DNA from: JBJKPP01 sp046706145
GTDB lineage: Bacteria; Bacteroidota; Ignavibacteria; Ignavibacteriales; Ignavibacteriaceae
Direction: 5' to 3'
DNA length: 6,284 nucleotides
Assembly: GCA_046706145.1 (NCBI GenBank)
Contig: JBJKPP010000288.1
Location: forward strand, 1-6,284
The translations under genes and the position numbers were made by a program. The first letter of the stretch is position 1; each line of letters opens with the position of its first letter. Positions 5,745 to 6,284 of this stretch are shown here, in pieces. The notes below the pieces were generated by a model. It saw only the letters and a list, made by a program, of their open reading frames with translations, ran no database searches and was not told the origin of the DNA.

Positions 5745-6284
5745 TTATCTTTCTACCCTGCCGGAACCGCTTCCCTTAGCTAATTTTTCCACTTCCTCCG
5801 CTGAAACAAGATTAAAATCCCCTGGTATGGATTGTTTAAGACATGAAGCTGCCACGGCAAACTCAAGAGCATCTTTTGTATTATTTTTAGTTAATAGTCC
5901 ATAAATTAAACCACCGGAAAAGGAATCGCCACCGCCTACTCTATCAATAATTTCGATATCATATCTCTTCGAACGATATGGCTTTTTACAGTCTTTATCG
6001 TCGTGTAATAAAGCACTCCAACCATTCCTGGAAGCAGAGTAACTTTCTCTAAGTGTAATAGCAACCGTTCTAAATCCGAATTTTTCTTTTAGTTTTTCAG
6101 CCAGTTCAAAATAACTTTGCTCGTCAATTTTTCCACTTTCGACATCAGTTTGACCGGCTTTAAATCCCAAACTTTTCTCTACATCTTCTTCGTTTGCTAT
6201 GCAAACGTCAACATATTCCATTAAAGGAATCATTACTGATTGTGCTTCTTCAGTACTCCACAGTTTAGCTCTATAATTTAAATC
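5745..6284 (-). CDS. kdgK: 2-keto-3-deoxygluconate kinase (PfkB family), N-terminus cut by window edge
   Basis: The frame is open to the right edge; the 179 visible residues are the C-terminal half of a sugar kinase of usual length near 340. The first residues, DLNYRAKLW, with YVDVCIANEED at 24-34, are typical of KDG kinases, where the DxNxRxxLW segment and the NEED loop lie in the middle of the protein. The PfkB signature appears as DRVGGGDSFSGGLIYGLL (114-131), with GGGD in place of the common GAGD; Asp120 is the catalytic base. The protein ends with GSGRVER, another trait of this subgroup. It is cytoplasmic and phosphorylates 2-keto-3-deoxygluconate to KDPG, which KDPG aldolase splits to pyruvate and glyceraldehyde-3-phosphate. 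KDG is the meeting point of the galacturonate and unsaturated-uronate routes, which fits the pectinases downstream. An ATG at 6233 exists but is internal, since conserved sequence continues upstream of it. Confidence 0.9.
   Translation of the reverse strand, partial: DLNYRAKLWSTEEAQSVMIPLMEYVDVCIANEEDVEKSLGFKAGQTDVESGKIDEQSYFELAEKLKEKFGFRTVAITLRESYSASRNGWSALLHDDKDCKKPYRSKRYDIEIIDRVGGGDSFSGGLIYGLLTKNNTKDALEFAVAASCLKQSIPGDFNLVSAEEVEKLAKGSGSGRVER

Noticed and set aside
5745..6233. Start of the kinase gene at the internal ATG (6233)
   Set aside because: The frame continues without a stop to the window edge and encodes the conserved DLNYRAKLW segment, so this ATG is an internal methionine of a truncated gene.
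1..6284. CRISPR array, insertion sequence, tRNA or phage genes
   Set aside because: I found no regularly spaced repeats, transposase motifs, terminal inverted repeats or tRNA-like cloverleaf; almost all of the window is accounted for by six metabolic genes.

Overview
The window looks like part of a pectin-utilisation locus from an AT-rich bacterium of the Bacteroidota/Chlorobi (FCB) group, most likely Ignavibacteriota (Melioribacter/Ignavibacterium type). The strongest clue is the C-terminus of the polygalacturonase. It ends in a type IX secretion (T9SS) sorting domain of the QNYPNPFNPTT ... VYNILGQ ... SGIYFYR ... TKKM type, a wording especially frequent in Ignavibacteria. This is inference from motif style; there is no rRNA or other marker in the window.

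All six genes lie on the minus strand, so the locus is transcribed from right to left. At the right edge is the C-terminal part of a 2-keto-3-deoxygluconate kinase (5745-6284, 5' end outside the window). After a 227-bp spacer with a candidate promoter and a 13-bp palindrome comes a tightly packed run: a GH28 polygalacturonase with a T9SS tail (3895-5517), 54 bp, a PL10 pectate lyase (2653-3840), a 1-bp stop/start overlap, an SGNH/GDSL esterase (1991-2653), 12 bp, a CE8-like pectinesterase with a C-terminal SWM-type domain (698-1978), 38 bp, and the N-terminal two-thirds or so of an alpha/beta-hydrolase esterase that runs off the left edge (1-659). This second group reads as one operon.

Together the genes make a coherent pathway. 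The CE8-like protein and the two esterases would remove methyl and acetyl (or other acyl) groups from pectin. The PL10 lyase and the GH28 hydrolase would cut the exposed polygalacturonate. The galacturonate or unsaturated uronate released would be converted by genes not in the window to 2-keto-3-deoxygluconate, which the kinase phosphorylates for cleavage to pyruvate and glyceraldehyde-3-phosphate. No SusC/SusD pair, transporter or regulator is visible.

I see no previously undescribed system here. The points most worth a second look are the replaced oxyanion-hole and tryptophan positions in the CE8-like protein, the single in-frame TAG separating the SGNH esterase from the pectinesterase, the palindrome at the promoter, and the fact that only one of the exported enzymes with a visible C-terminus has a sorting domain.
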